Assembly: GCA_003427395.1 (NCBI GenBank)
Contig: BFEA01000636.1
Location: forward strand, 448,813-476,699
Source of the DNA: Chara braunii
Lineage: Eukaryota; Streptophyta; Charophyceae; Charales; Characeae
Direction of reading: 5' to 3'
Length of the DNA: 27,887 nt
Within the stretch, counting starts at the first letter, position 1. Each line of letters opens with the position of its first letter. Shown piece by piece: positions 18,216 to 27,831 of this stretch. The translations under genes were made by a program, and so were the position numbers. The notes beneath the pieces are model-generated. The model did not search any database. It was not told where the DNA came from and saw nothing but the letters and a program-made list of their open reading frames with translations.

Positions 18216-18223
18216 TTCTCAAA

Positions 18224-18234
18224 TTTTTCAGTTG
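18224..18234. other. PLE target site duplication, right
   Basis: Exact 11-bp partner of 13052-13062. Confidence 0.85.
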
Positions 18235-18808
18235 GCCCACTCATGGTTGAGAGGCAAAAATGGAAAATGTGTTGAATCGACCCGACGATTATTTCGCGGT
18301 CTAATTGATGTTTTGAAACTTCTATAATACTTTTTTTGGAAAGAACACTACCTCATCTATGGATTCTCAACATTTTACATTTTTCTACGGGTTCCTTTGA
18401 CTACAGAAAGTTGCTGAAGTGACCTCTTGCAAAACGCCTATTTTGTTGCGCCTGACCACCCTGTTTTGAGAAGACGGGCCTCAACGCTTGGGTCGGAGGG
18501 CCTTTTTGTAGTTCACATACCCTCACTTCTTTTGGGGCTCTGCTTTCACTTGAGGAATAGTCCAACGCCCCCACTTGTTTTTGGGGTCCGCTTTCACCTG
18601 AGGACCGGTCCTTCCTTTTTTCAAATTCAAAAGTCCCGGTTCTATCAAAGCTAGGTGTAGGTAGTCCGGAATTTTGCCAAGGATTGGTCCCCCAATTGTT
18701 TTTGCTGCCTAAGAACCCAATTTGCGTTTTGGTCGCCAGCCTCCTAAAATGCAACACGTTGAAACAAACGCCAAAACCCACTATACTGTAGCCTCAGGGC
18801 TGCAAACA
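18224..18808 (+). repeat. Foldback left arm, inner part
   Basis: The arm resumes after the PLE and pairs with the reverse complement of about 19088-19675. It contains a 50-odd-bp direct duplication around the words CACTTCTTTTGGGG and CACTTGTTTTTGGGG (about 18525-18615), also present in the right arm (about 19290-19375). An apparent 126-codon minus-strand frame here has no family resemblance and is not called. Confidence 0.85.
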
Positions 18809-19087
18809 CACACTAATCTTGGCACATACACACAAAAACTTTTTTTTCTTCATAAAACAATCACCCCATTTTTAAACATCACCAATAACGCCTTCTTTTT
18901 TAATCAAGCATATACAAACTACGGGCTGCGCTCCCGTGCCATCATGGTAAGTCAATGTGCAATCAGTTCTTGCGTACTCCGTATTGTAGGCTTAGCAAAT
19001 GACTTGGTTTGGCTTTGTTATCCCCTTGACTCTGCAGTCAGCAGTCGACGTCAACTTTGTTTGAATTGAACATGGAACGAAAAACAA
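18809..19087. other. Foldback loop, noncoding
   Basis: This is unique sequence between the two arms, A/T-rich with (CA) and poly-T bits at 18828-18850. No open frame resembles a transposase. Confidence 0.7.
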
Positions 19088-19869
19088 ATTGTTCGCAATC
19101 CTATAGTTGCGGTATAGTTGTCTTTGGCGTCTGTGTCAAGGTATCACATTTTTCGTTGCGGGCGACCAGGACGCAAAGTGGGTTCTTAGGGGGCAAAAAC
19201 ATTTGGGGGATCGGTCCTTGGCAAAATTGCAGACTATCTACAACTAGCTCTAGTAAAACCATGAGTTTTGAAAAAAGGAAGGACCAGTCATCGGGTGGAG
19301 GCGGACCCCAAACCCCAAAAAGAAGTGGGGGTCGTTGGACCTGTCCTCGGGTGGAAGCGGACCCCAAAAAGAAGTGAGGTCATGTGAACTGCGAAAGGGC
19401 TCTCATGCTGAGGCATTGAGGTTCGTCTTTTCAAAACAGGGAGGTCAAGCGCAAAGAAACAGATGTTTTGCAAGAAGCAACGTTAACGATTTTCGGTGCA
19501 CAGAGGAACCTGCAGAAAAATCTGAAACTTTGAGAGTCCATAGATGAGGTAGAGTTCTTTCCAAAAAAAATATTGGAACATTTAAAAAAAATCATTTAGA
19601 CTGCGAAATAATCGTCGCGCCAATTCAACACATTTTCAATTTTTGCCACTCAACCATGTGTGGGCGAATTGAAAATGTACTCAAAATTCAGTAAGTTTTC
19701 ACGCTCAGAAGAACGTGTGAAGAAAACTCAAAATTTAAGAACTTGTAGATTTTGTTTTGATCTTTCTAGGAAAAACGTTTAATGTATTTAACAAAACCAT
19801 TTCAATTGTGAAATAAATTGCAACTGCAATTTGACCCATATTTCAATTTTGTCATTCAACCTCTCTCTC
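19088..19869 (-). repeat. Foldback right arm (uninterrupted)
   Basis: The complete arm serves as the internal empty site for the PLE: its sequence around 19668-19690, in reverse complement GAGTACATTTTCAATTCGCCC, matches the left arm across the insertion point (GAGTACTTTTTCAGTTG, then GGCCC) with a single copy of the target. Confidence 0.87.
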
Positions 19870-20010
19870 CAACGGAAAAAAATTTGGCGAGATGGACACG
19901 TTGATAATTTGGCATAATCGTTGATTTACTGAGAGTAAAATTGAATCTGGTTTTAAACAGATGAATTTATGATTAAAATTATAGGGATAAGTTTTTTAAT
20001 GTTTATCAAT

Positions 20011-20088
20011 ATGATTCAACTTGTTTCAACATGTTTCAACATTTCTCAACATGTCTCAACATGTTTCATTATGATCAAGCTTGTTTCT
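20011..20088 (+). repeat. 10-bp minisatellite, consensus ATGTTTCAAC
   Basis: Seven to eight consecutive decamers (ATGATTCAAC, TTGTTTCAAC, ATGTTTCAAC, ATTTCTCAAC, ATGTCTCAAC, ATGTTTCATT, then decayed copies) repeat exactly in register. Confidence 0.85.
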
Positions 20089-23000
20089 TTTGCCTTTAAT
20101 TATCTCAGTTGTGTGTAGCTGCATTAAAAAAAAAAAAAAAAGTTAGGTATTATCTATGATATATAAAACTTCGATGTAGCTTCTGATTTGGTCGGGGGAG
20201 GAGGGGGACGAGGGGGACGAGATGGCGAGGTGAGATACATATGACATGTTTGCTTATACATTTTGGCAATATAGCAATATGAAAAACGATCAAGGCGAGA
20301 GGTTTTGTGTATGAACATTTTCTATGCCTACGCCATCATTTTCTTCAACTGATGAAATTGATATTGTGGTGATATTATGTGCACATCCTCCCCCCCCCTT
20401 ACTATGGAGCCTTTTCACAATCACTCTGATTTCGCTATTGCTCTTGTGGTCGGCAGATACCTAATATTTTTGCGTAACCACCTTCCTTCCGGCTCAAACC
20501 AGAGACATTTACTAACCTTTAAAATTTTGTTATAGAAAGTATGGTAATGATTGACCGCGCTTTGTTCGTGAACTTGAACAAAATGACATAAGTTTGTTTT
20601 TTTTATAAATCACGTGAGTTATACAAAATCATGATTGTTGATTTGGATAGTTTATCCCTCATCCTCCAATACTGCCGCAGACCTAGCCCTATGTACGACT
20701 TTCTTGTCCCCATCCACCTTACCATCCCTCTACTCCTTTTCTCTTACTGACTATAGTACTATTGTATTGGTCAGTTGCTCCATACATTTTGAGCCCAAAA
20801 ACATTCCTACTGATAAAAAATGTAGGCACCTACCGACGATATAAATTTTGTCATATATAAAGTGTAGTTATGATTGACGACTCATTAATTATTTAAGTAA
20901 TCCACGTACGATAACATTCAAGTTAGCTCTTCCAGCCCTTTGCCCTCTCTCTCTCCTGGTCGCGAAGTTCAACATATTAGATTGATTAGTATGATGTAAA
21001 TATTTTTTCCATTGTATATTGATTCCACGAAAAAAGTACCCAGTCACCGAACACTATACGTTGACGCAAACCCTTATATTTAAAACACTTATATTTAAAA
21101 TGAGATTTGCAGTTGATTGACTACATTTATTAAATTATTAGTCATTAATAACTAATCATCACTTTCGAACGTTCACGCAAACCCAATAAAAACTTAAGTA
21201 TTTGCAACTCGTATATTTTCGACAGTTAATTACATGCGCCTTATATATCTTCCAACACAATATTCCCTATACATGATCGTTTAATTTTTATGCGTTTAAC
21301 GAGACGTGGAAGCGCAGGGGATCACATTTCACCTCTACGTCATAAAGACTTATATCACCGTTGAAGAATACATTTGTTATGCAAAATGGGTAACAAAAAT
21401 ATTATTTAAGCACGTTGTTTTTCGTTGTTCCGTCCGTTTATCACACGTTGTCCTCGAATGACTTGCATTTTAGTGCGATTATTGTGTAAACATGACTTCA
21501 TTGTTTTAGTGGTTATACATATGCATTATATATTTTTAGACATGCAATATCATACACACGAATGTTGAATATGAGCGAAATTGAGGTAATATTTTTTTCA
21601 GCTGTACATCATAAAGATATTGCATGATGGTTGAATATTTTTTTTTTGAGGCAAAATGGGTAGCATAAATTTTACGCATGTCTTGTTTTTTTTTGTCTTA
21701 TGTCTATTCCCTGGATGCTTTCCTCTCATATCCTACATTTTGGTAAAATTGTTGTGTAAATATTACTATTCTCATTCCATATGCGATCAACTTTTATTTG
21801 TGAAATGACCTACATTTCTTTCTTACATATTGTTTGCTTGTACGAAATCCATATTATTGTTGGCATTCTTCTTCATAGCCCATTTGCTACATGTGCAGTT
21901 GTTCTTGCGCTGCTCTTTGAGCCAACATCCTTATTGAGAGAATTGTCAAGGGTGATGTCTATCGTATTCTTCTTTGGGATCACACATTTCATTCTCTCTT
22001 ACCGACTGAGAGTCGATAAACAATCTCTTGTTAGTGTGTCTCTATCAACCTTTCTATTTGTATCTCTGTGTCTCTGTCGCTTTATGTTCGTCCATACATA
22101 GGAAGCACAATCACGCGGTAAATGCCTCAAAAGTTTCAAAACATTTACGCCTGCATGATCCCTTCCTCCCATTCTTCCCCACACCGACAACCCCAACCTA
22201 CCCTTTTACCGAAGGTGATTAGTGGTTTTACAATTGTGGTGTAGGTAGTGTAATAATTACAAATGAGACTATAGCTTCGTAAAAGTTTAGAAAAAAAAAA
22301 TGCATTTCACAATTCCTCGTTTGTTAGAATGAGATTTTAGTTACTGCGGGGTAGAAGACTGGAGAGTTTTTGCGTTGTTCCTTGTGACCAGGGTCAGGGT
22401 TGGGTCATCGATACTGGTTTGTGGGTCGTGGTCACGATTGCTTGATGTAAAGCATTTTCGTGCCATTGCCGAGCAAATTAATAAAAAGGTATCTGCTTTG
22501 CAGAAAAAACATAAACACAGATGAAAATTTGATAAAATGAATGAAAGATAAAAAATGATGGAAATCCTATCGTCCGAGAAAAATATAATTGGCGCTTGTT
22601 AAAACTTTAAACCAATGTTGGTTTCTCTGTATGTTTACTTATATATAATTCAACATTTTTTTTTGTCATCATTTTTTTCGTTGTGTCGTTTATCTTCTTC
22701 TTCGAGTTGTTTCATTTTCTTGTTCCCCCGATGAATTTATCATTCGGATAACAATTCAATTAATCAAGAGAAGAAGTAAGAATAATAACTCTAAGTAGTT
22801 TATCCACGAGGTTCCAAACTATAGCATGTAGTTTAGCAGGAAATACGTGTACTAGCTGATTATAGTCTCGTTGACACCTTCCTTGGTATACTTTGCGCCT
22901 GCCACCTTAAGATAGGCCATTGGTGCCCCCAAGCAGTATTAAAGCAGGTCGAGTGCAACGCACACATGTTCAGTATCAATTGAAGGTTGGAGCTAAGACA

Positions 23001-23250
23001 TCTTGCTACCTTGTTTCCCGGAATACTATAATGTTAAAAAATGTCATCTTGTCCACAATCGACACGCAATTGAATCGGTTGGCCTTAAACCAACTTCACT
23101 TGTGAAAAGTGATACAAAAAAATAGTGGTGACGTGGTGGGATGAACGGGTCTGGAGCGTTGATATAAATTCGTTCAAGTGATTATTACAATACTGTACTT
23201 AAGGCATACTCAAAGTATGTCCTCAATTTCTCAAAATTGGCCCAAATTAA

Positions 23251-23318
23251 ACGAGTTTCGAGACCCGAGAATATGCCCAAACGGGATTTCACGAGTTTCG
23301 AGACTTGAGAGCACGCCC
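23251..23318 (+). repeat. Two-copy 40-bp direct repeat
   Basis: ACGAGTTTCGAGAC followed by CCGAGAATATGCCC (23251-23278) recurs as ACGAGTTTCGAGAC followed by TTGAGAGCACGCCC (23291-23318). Confidence 0.75.
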
Positions 23319-24430
23319 CAAAATGTGCCCGGATCCTTACGCTTGAATCGAGGTTAGCAGTGCATTTTAACATTTCATTGGGTGTATCGACACCCATGTT
23401 TTACTTTTTATTTCTATTTTTTTTTTTTTAATGTGATTTTCGACGATTTCTCGATGACTGCATGATTTTCTTGTGTCAAGTCGTGCAAAACTTGTCCATA
23501 TTATTCCACTTGGGCATTTTTCCATGTTTATGTTTCATAGTGCTTACTCTACTTTGCTGCCAGAGTTTTTGCTCTCTGCTCCACAACAACCTTTACGTCC
23601 GTCTGTGGGGGTTTAGCCCCCCCCGCCTCTCCCACACATATTTTTTTTTTTTTTTTGTTAGTAGGTTTCAGTCACAATTTTAGTTTTAAATCCACTTCAT
23701 TCATCCCTCGAATACAACATCCCACCCGACTGTAAAGCTATGTTGTATACATTCACGATTTTGTCGGTTTGGAGCAACATTGACGAAATTGTCAATGAAA
23801 CGCTTTCACATACTGTTACCGTGATTGCGCCCTAGTTTCTCATTTTTTGTATTTTTTTTACGACCAGTGGAAGGACCTAGCCTCACCAAAAACAATCTGT
23901 CGCCTGAAGGGGCCCGTACACCGTTCATAAAGTTCATTAGTGGCCAACGTCACATTTCGGGCCTCCCGAATTCGAGCCGCCAGGCTGGCGGTGAAGGTGG
24001 TCGTGTACTGATGCTTTAAACCACCATCGTCTTTCCCCGCTTGAAAATAAACTATGTACCCGTATATTTGGGAGGTAAGTGGGGTTCGGTACTACCAGAC
24101 CGAAATGGCCGGTGTCGACAGCCAACACGAGGCCCGCAGTGGTTCATTCTGTTTCGGCGTGCAGGGCGACTTAGGCTCTGCAAGAGTCCGCATCCATAGC
24201 TGGCTGGAGTACTAAGAGTTTAAGGGTGATGACCTTGACATGACATCATTGAACTGATCGAACTTGAGTATTTCATAAATACGTATTTTTGTTAAACCAC
24301 CACTGACCCCAATCCTGTTCTTATTGCGCACTGAGTTTTGTCGAGCTTGGGTCTCATCGTATTTTCGTTTCTTGTACTCATCCAAAATGAACAACGAAAA
24401 AAACAGTTGCTTCAAAACAAACAAAAAGAA

Positions 24431-24722
24431 CAACACGGATATGGATGTGAAAGCAGTTGGATATTGAAAATGAGGTTCTTGTGAGACTATGACCTCAGTG
24501 AGGGGCTTATAACGCAACGGAGATCACAACATTTCGTTCCAAAAATCACACACAAAAAAAGAAAAAATACTTAAAAAAAACAACAATGCCATAGATGCGA
24601 ACGCAGTTGGACACAAAGCTTGAAGTTCACGTGAAAGTGTATTCCTCCCCCCAACCCCTGCTTTGAGAAATGACTTGAGAGATGAAGAATCGGTGGGAGC
24701 TTTATAGCGCAAGTGAAATACC
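24431..24722 (+). repeat. Diverged tandem duplication
   Basis: Two stretches share order and words: ACAACACGGATATGGATG, GCAGTTGGA and GCTTATAACGCAA (24431-24515) against ACAACAATGCCATAGATG, GCAGTTGGA and GCTTTATAGCGCAA (24580-24714). Both follow A-rich runs. Similarity is modest. Confidence 0.5.
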
Positions 24723-25104
24723 ACTACTCTTAACGTTATTTTACTTATTTGATCCAAGGTGGAAGCAGGGCCTTACCCCTGCGTCCTGATCCAAGGTGCA
24801 GGCCCTCAATGGAAGTAGCGTGAGGCGAGTCGTGAGGTTGGAGACTTACTTGTTGGCGCTGTGTTGCTCATCCTATCAATGGAAAACTCTCTCTCTCTCT
24901 CTCTCTCTCACAAAAAAAAAAAACAAAAAAAAAACAATTGTGGCAATGCATATTTCCATGTTCTAGTGGTTGATTCATTCAGTTTTCGTCATCCTATCGA
25001 TGAAGGTACCATAAAGCCAGTCGCGAGGATGCAGACTTACCTGAAATACCACTACTCTTGAGTCTTAACGTTATTTTACTTATTTGATCTAAGGTGGAGC
25101 CAGG
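24715..25104 (+). repeat. Low-copy repeat unit, first copy
   Basis: AAATACCACTACTCTTAACG and TTATTTTACTTATTTGATC open this unit (24715) and recur at 25045-25090. The core from about 24775 (GATCCAAGGTGCAGGCCCTC, GGAAGTAGCGTGAGG, GTTGGAGACTTAC, a (CT)n tract and an A-rich run, GGCAATGCATATTTCCATG) recurs at 26513-26726, and a partial third copy lies at about 24985-25044. No coding capacity. Confidence 0.75.
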
Positions 25105-26465
25105 TGCAAAATCACGCAAGTTGCAAAATCAAGTTGCAAAATCACGCAAAAATCACGGAAAAATCCAGATAGTCATGTAACAAGCAGTGAGCTCTAATGC
25201 ACCAAGATTCTATCCAAATAAGAGCGAAACTATGAACTCGTGAGCCAATGTCAAATCCCTCAGATCACACCAACGTAGTATTCAATGCAGTTCCTACTGT
25301 CTGGCGCCCAACGCCCAGTGTACTCTACTTGTCCTACCTAGCCTATCTATATTCATGCAATAGGCTCACTTCGACTTTGAAGACCAATGTACATGACGTC
25401 AACACCAATGCCGACCTCCCACATATACCAGGTACATACTCTCGACTCCACCCATACTTGTGCCTCCTCCTGAAGACCATTGTCACCCTCCACCCGCCCT
25501 CGCGCCTTGCAGCCCGACTATGGCTGTTAGTGCCCCGCTGCCCTGCAGTGCCCCTCATCACTCAGCGCCCGTGTGCGCCCCAGTCAGTGCTAGCGCACTG
25601 CAAACACTTGCACACTAATGCAGCAGCGTGTCCGCATTGCCTGCCTAGGCTAGAATGCCCTTCCCTAGCTGGCTTGCTTCGTATATGGAAGTGGCTGCTG
25701 CTGCTGGACTCCCTTCGCCTAGCCGTGGAAGTTTTCAGTAGCTACCTGTCGAGCCCCAGTGTTTGTGCCCAGACCCATGTTTACAGTTGAGGGCCTGGGC
25801 CTTTTTCGGTTAGGCACACCCAACATTATCGAGGCCCCGAATGTTTGCTGTGTTTGCATTGGCCCCCGGGCTGAATGTGACGATAATGCTGCGTTCTCAC
25901 TACGTCGTGGCCAGTTCCTGATATGTCGGCCTCACACTGCGTGTGCCCAAGGCGCCACCACCTGCGTCCTGGGCTCAACTGCCTGGCGCAACTGCTTCTT
26001 TTGGAAGAGCCCCGGTTGAGGCCCAGGTTGCACTTCAACCAACCGCCGTGCAGCAAGTGTTTGAGACCCACATTGGAAAATGCTGAGATAAGGGCTTCTC
26101 GTGAATATTCAGGTTCGCCTTCACTTAGGGCGGGTACCAGGCTTGATAGGGGCCACAATCAAAATATATGACACAGTCAGAACATATGCATGTTGAAGGA
26201 GGGCACCTCAGCTTGACGTAACTTTATGCACAAATTTGGTTTAAACAACTAAGCTACTCGTATGCTAGGCTCGCTCCTCAGCAAGTGCAACGCCCAACCA
26301 ATAGATGGAGCCTTCACACCCAGGACCCTGCTAAGCGTAGATGGTCGTATCAACACGCTTTGAAGGCCCCCCCACTCATGAATTTTCTGTTAAAAAAAAA
26401 AAAACAAAAAAAAAACAAACCGTTATACATATTGTCTAGGGCCCCGTGAGGGCACATTCCTCACA
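25105..26465 (-). repeat. Solo LTR related to the gypsy LTRs (LTR A)
   Basis: Starting TGCAAAATCACGC and ending CATTCCTCACA, this shares with the gypsy LTR the blocks GTGAGCCAATGT, a GGCGCCC-type region, ATGACGTCAACACCAATGCC (25392-25411), ACCAGGTAC and CGCCTTCACTTAGGGCGGG, in the same order and orientation. No internal element sequence accompanies it, so it is a solo LTR left by recombination. CAGG precedes it (25101-25104), and CAGG follows the duplicated end copy (26503-26506), giving a 4-bp target duplication. The neighbouring repeat copy at 24763 shows the unfilled site (GCAGGGCC). It differs widely from the 2916 LTR and is older or from a sister family. Confidence 0.78.
26193..26440 (+). 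mobile_element. Possible insertion inside LTR A, A-rich tail
   Basis: About 250 bp between GAACATATGCATG and AGGGCCCCGTGAGGG have no counterpart in the gypsy LTRs, which run directly from AACATGTACATCATGG to the LTR end. The segment ends in an A-rich run (about 26392-26420), as a retroposed sequence would, and ACATAT occurs on both sides. The short flanking match is weak evidence, and lineage-specific LTR sequence is an equal alternative. Confidence 0.35.
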
Positions 26466-26656
26466 CATGGCTTTGGCCCTGCGTCTCGATCCAACCCTCA
26501 CACAGGGCTTTGCCCCTGCGTGTCGATCCAAAGTGTAGGCCCTCGATGGAAGTAGCGTGAGGCCAGTCGTGGGGTTGGAGACTTACCTGTTGGTCGGTGC
26601 GTTGCTCATCCTTTTGATGGAAAACTCACTCTCTCTCTCTCTCTCTCTCGCTCGCT

Positions 26657-26688
<32 letters not shown>

Positions 26689-26726
26689 AAAGTGTGGCAA
26701 TGTATATTTCCATGTTCTAGCGGTTG
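26466..26726 (+). repeat. Low-copy repeat unit, second copy, with short tandem duplication
   Basis: Positions 26460-26502 hold a tandem duplication of about 37 bp: CTCACACATGGCTTTGGCCC and CTCACACAGGGCTTTGCCCC each lead into CTGCGTNTCGATCCAA. From about 26513 the sequence matches 24775-24985, including its (CT)n (26629-26650) and A-rich tract, with an added (CA)n at about 26657-26675. LTR B interrupts it at 26727. Confidence 0.75.
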
Positions 26727-27716
26727 TGTGAGGAATGAGCCCTCGCAGAGCCCTTATCAAACATGCGCACGTTCTGGGCTGAGTCCCCCAGCAAGCCCGT
26801 GCCCGCCCTAAGTGAAGGCGGGCCTGAATATTCACCAAAGGCCAAAATTGGACATTTTCCACTTGAGGGTACTAAGGCAGTTGCAGCATGCCAGTTGGTT
26901 AAGAGGAAGTGTGAGCCTCCCTGTGCTGCGTCGTAAAGTTGGGCCCAGGCCTTGGTAGTTGCGCATGGGCACACACACATAATGCAAGGCAGATAACATC
27001 ACGAATTGGCTAAGGGCCTACGAAAAAGCAGCATTGTCGACGTACATACCCTGCGTCCTATGCAAATGCAGCAGAGGGCCCAAGTCTGGAAACACTGGAC
27101 GTGCCCAATTGTAAAGGGCCCAGGCCCTCAACTGCACAGCTAGGCCTGGGCGCAAGCACTAGGGCCTGACAGGAAGCTACTAGAATCTTTCCATTCGGGC
27201 CACATGCAGCCAAACAAAGGCTGCCCCTTCCATATCGGGAAGGAGGAAGCCAGGGTCAGGCATTCTAGCCCACGCAAGCAATACGGTCACTCTTCAGCGT
27301 TGTTACATAAGATGCTACGTGCTGCGTGAGTGGCCAGGGGGCATACGGGCGCTTGTGAGGTGAGAGGGGTGTTGCTGGGCAGCGGAGCCCAGGCAGCCAT
27401 TGTCAGGCTGCAGGGCGCGAGGGGGTAAGGGGTGATTGGTGGTCTTCAGGAAGCAGGGGAATGTGGGTGGTAAGGGTCTGATGAGAGGAAACGAGATACG
27501 TACCTGGTGCATGAGGGAGGTCGGTTGGTGCATGAGGGAGGTCGGTTATGGTGTTGATGTCATGTACATTGGTCTTCAAAGTTGAAGTCAACCTTTTGCG
27601 TGAATGCAAATATAGTAGGATAGGCAAGTTGTGTACGCTGGGCGCTGGGCGCCAGCCAGAGAGGAGCGACATTGGATGTTGTGTTGGTGTGGCCTGAGGG
27701 CTTGAACATTGACTCA
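26727..27716 (+). repeat. Second related LTR in opposite orientation (LTR B), truncated
   Basis: Starting TGTGAGGAATGAGCCCTC, this matches the minus-strand reading of the gypsy LTR: GTTCTGGGCTGAG, CCCGCCCTAAGTGAAGGCGG (26801-26820), AACCAACTGGCATGCTGCAAC in reverse, GGTGTTGATGTCATGTAC, GGCGCC and ACATTGACTCAC. Homology ends at 27716 where a CT tract starts, so the 3' end is missing or replaced by microsatellite expansion. It shares more with LTR A than with the full gypsy element over the middle section (GAGGGCCTGGGCC in reverse, GTGAATATTCAGG). No coding sequence. Confidence 0.78.
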
Positions 27717-27831
27717 CCTCTCTCTCTCTCTCTCTCTCTCCTCTGGTAGCCCCACCCCTCTGTCTCTCCATATCTCTCTTTCTTTCTCTCTCTCACTCTG
27801 TCTCTCTCTCTCACTCATATCAACAAATTGA

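Larger units (their letters stand above)
13063..18223 (-). mobile_element. Penelope-like element with GIY-YIG upstream of RT
   Basis: A 5.16-kb minus-strand insertion lies between 11-bp duplications. It has direct repeats of about 640 bp at its two ends (17580-18215 and 13068-13713). The left one includes the 3' end of the coding region, so these are PLE pseudo-LTRs made by a partial tandem copy, not true LTRs. The reading order is CCHC knuckle (about 17180), basic low-complexity region, GIY-YIG nuclease (16088-15834), linker, RT (about 14850-13940) and C-terminal tail (to 13584). Canonical Penelope elements carry GIY-YIG after RT. The order here resembles the permuted PLE clade that I recall being reported from the green lineage and protists (Naiad/Chlamys). 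Clade membership needs a tree. Frameshifts and stops make this copy inactive. Confidence 0.82.
12867..19869. mobile_element. Foldback element with long inverted arms, interrupted by a PLE
   Basis: The reverse complement of 19088-19869 aligns with the left side over about 780 bp, first with 12867-13062 and then, after a 5.2-kb interruption, with 18224-18808. Matching landmarks include TGAATGNCAAAATTGAAATATGG at the outer ends, TTTTTCCTAGAAAGA, CATGGTTGAG, CTACCTCATCTATGGA and GCCAAGGA. The arms flank a loop of about 280 bp with no open frame, so the element is non-autonomous. Without the insertion it would be about 1.8 kb. The outer ends merge with GA/CT repeat on both sides (long on the left, CTCTCTCTCC on the right), which hides any target duplication. 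Confidence 0.88.
19870..24430. other. About 4.5 kb A/T-rich sequence with no supportable gene
   Basis: I see no protein family, tRNA or rRNA on either strand. The longest open frame (21781-22101, 106 codons) is hydrophobic, is full of Ser/Leu from A/T-rich sequence and has no recognisable motif. Local features are the minisatellite at 20011-20088, a GGGGGACGAG repeat near 20195-20220, a 40-bp duplication at 23251-23318, a 15-bp palindrome CCGCCAGGCTGGCGG at 23977-23991 and a slightly GC-richer patch at 23870-24210. Confidence 0.6.

Noticed and set aside
18401-19377. Frames of 70-126 codons on both strands within the foldback arms
   Set aside because: The two arms give mirror-image frames with different lengths and no recognisable transposase motif.
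20011-20088. CRISPR-like array
   Set aside because: The units are directly adjacent 10-mers without spacers, in a eukaryotic context.
21781-22101. Hydrophobic 106-codon frame that could suggest a membrane protein
   Set aside because: Hydrophobicity follows from A/T-rich composition. There is no motif, no conserved neighbour and no splice evidence.
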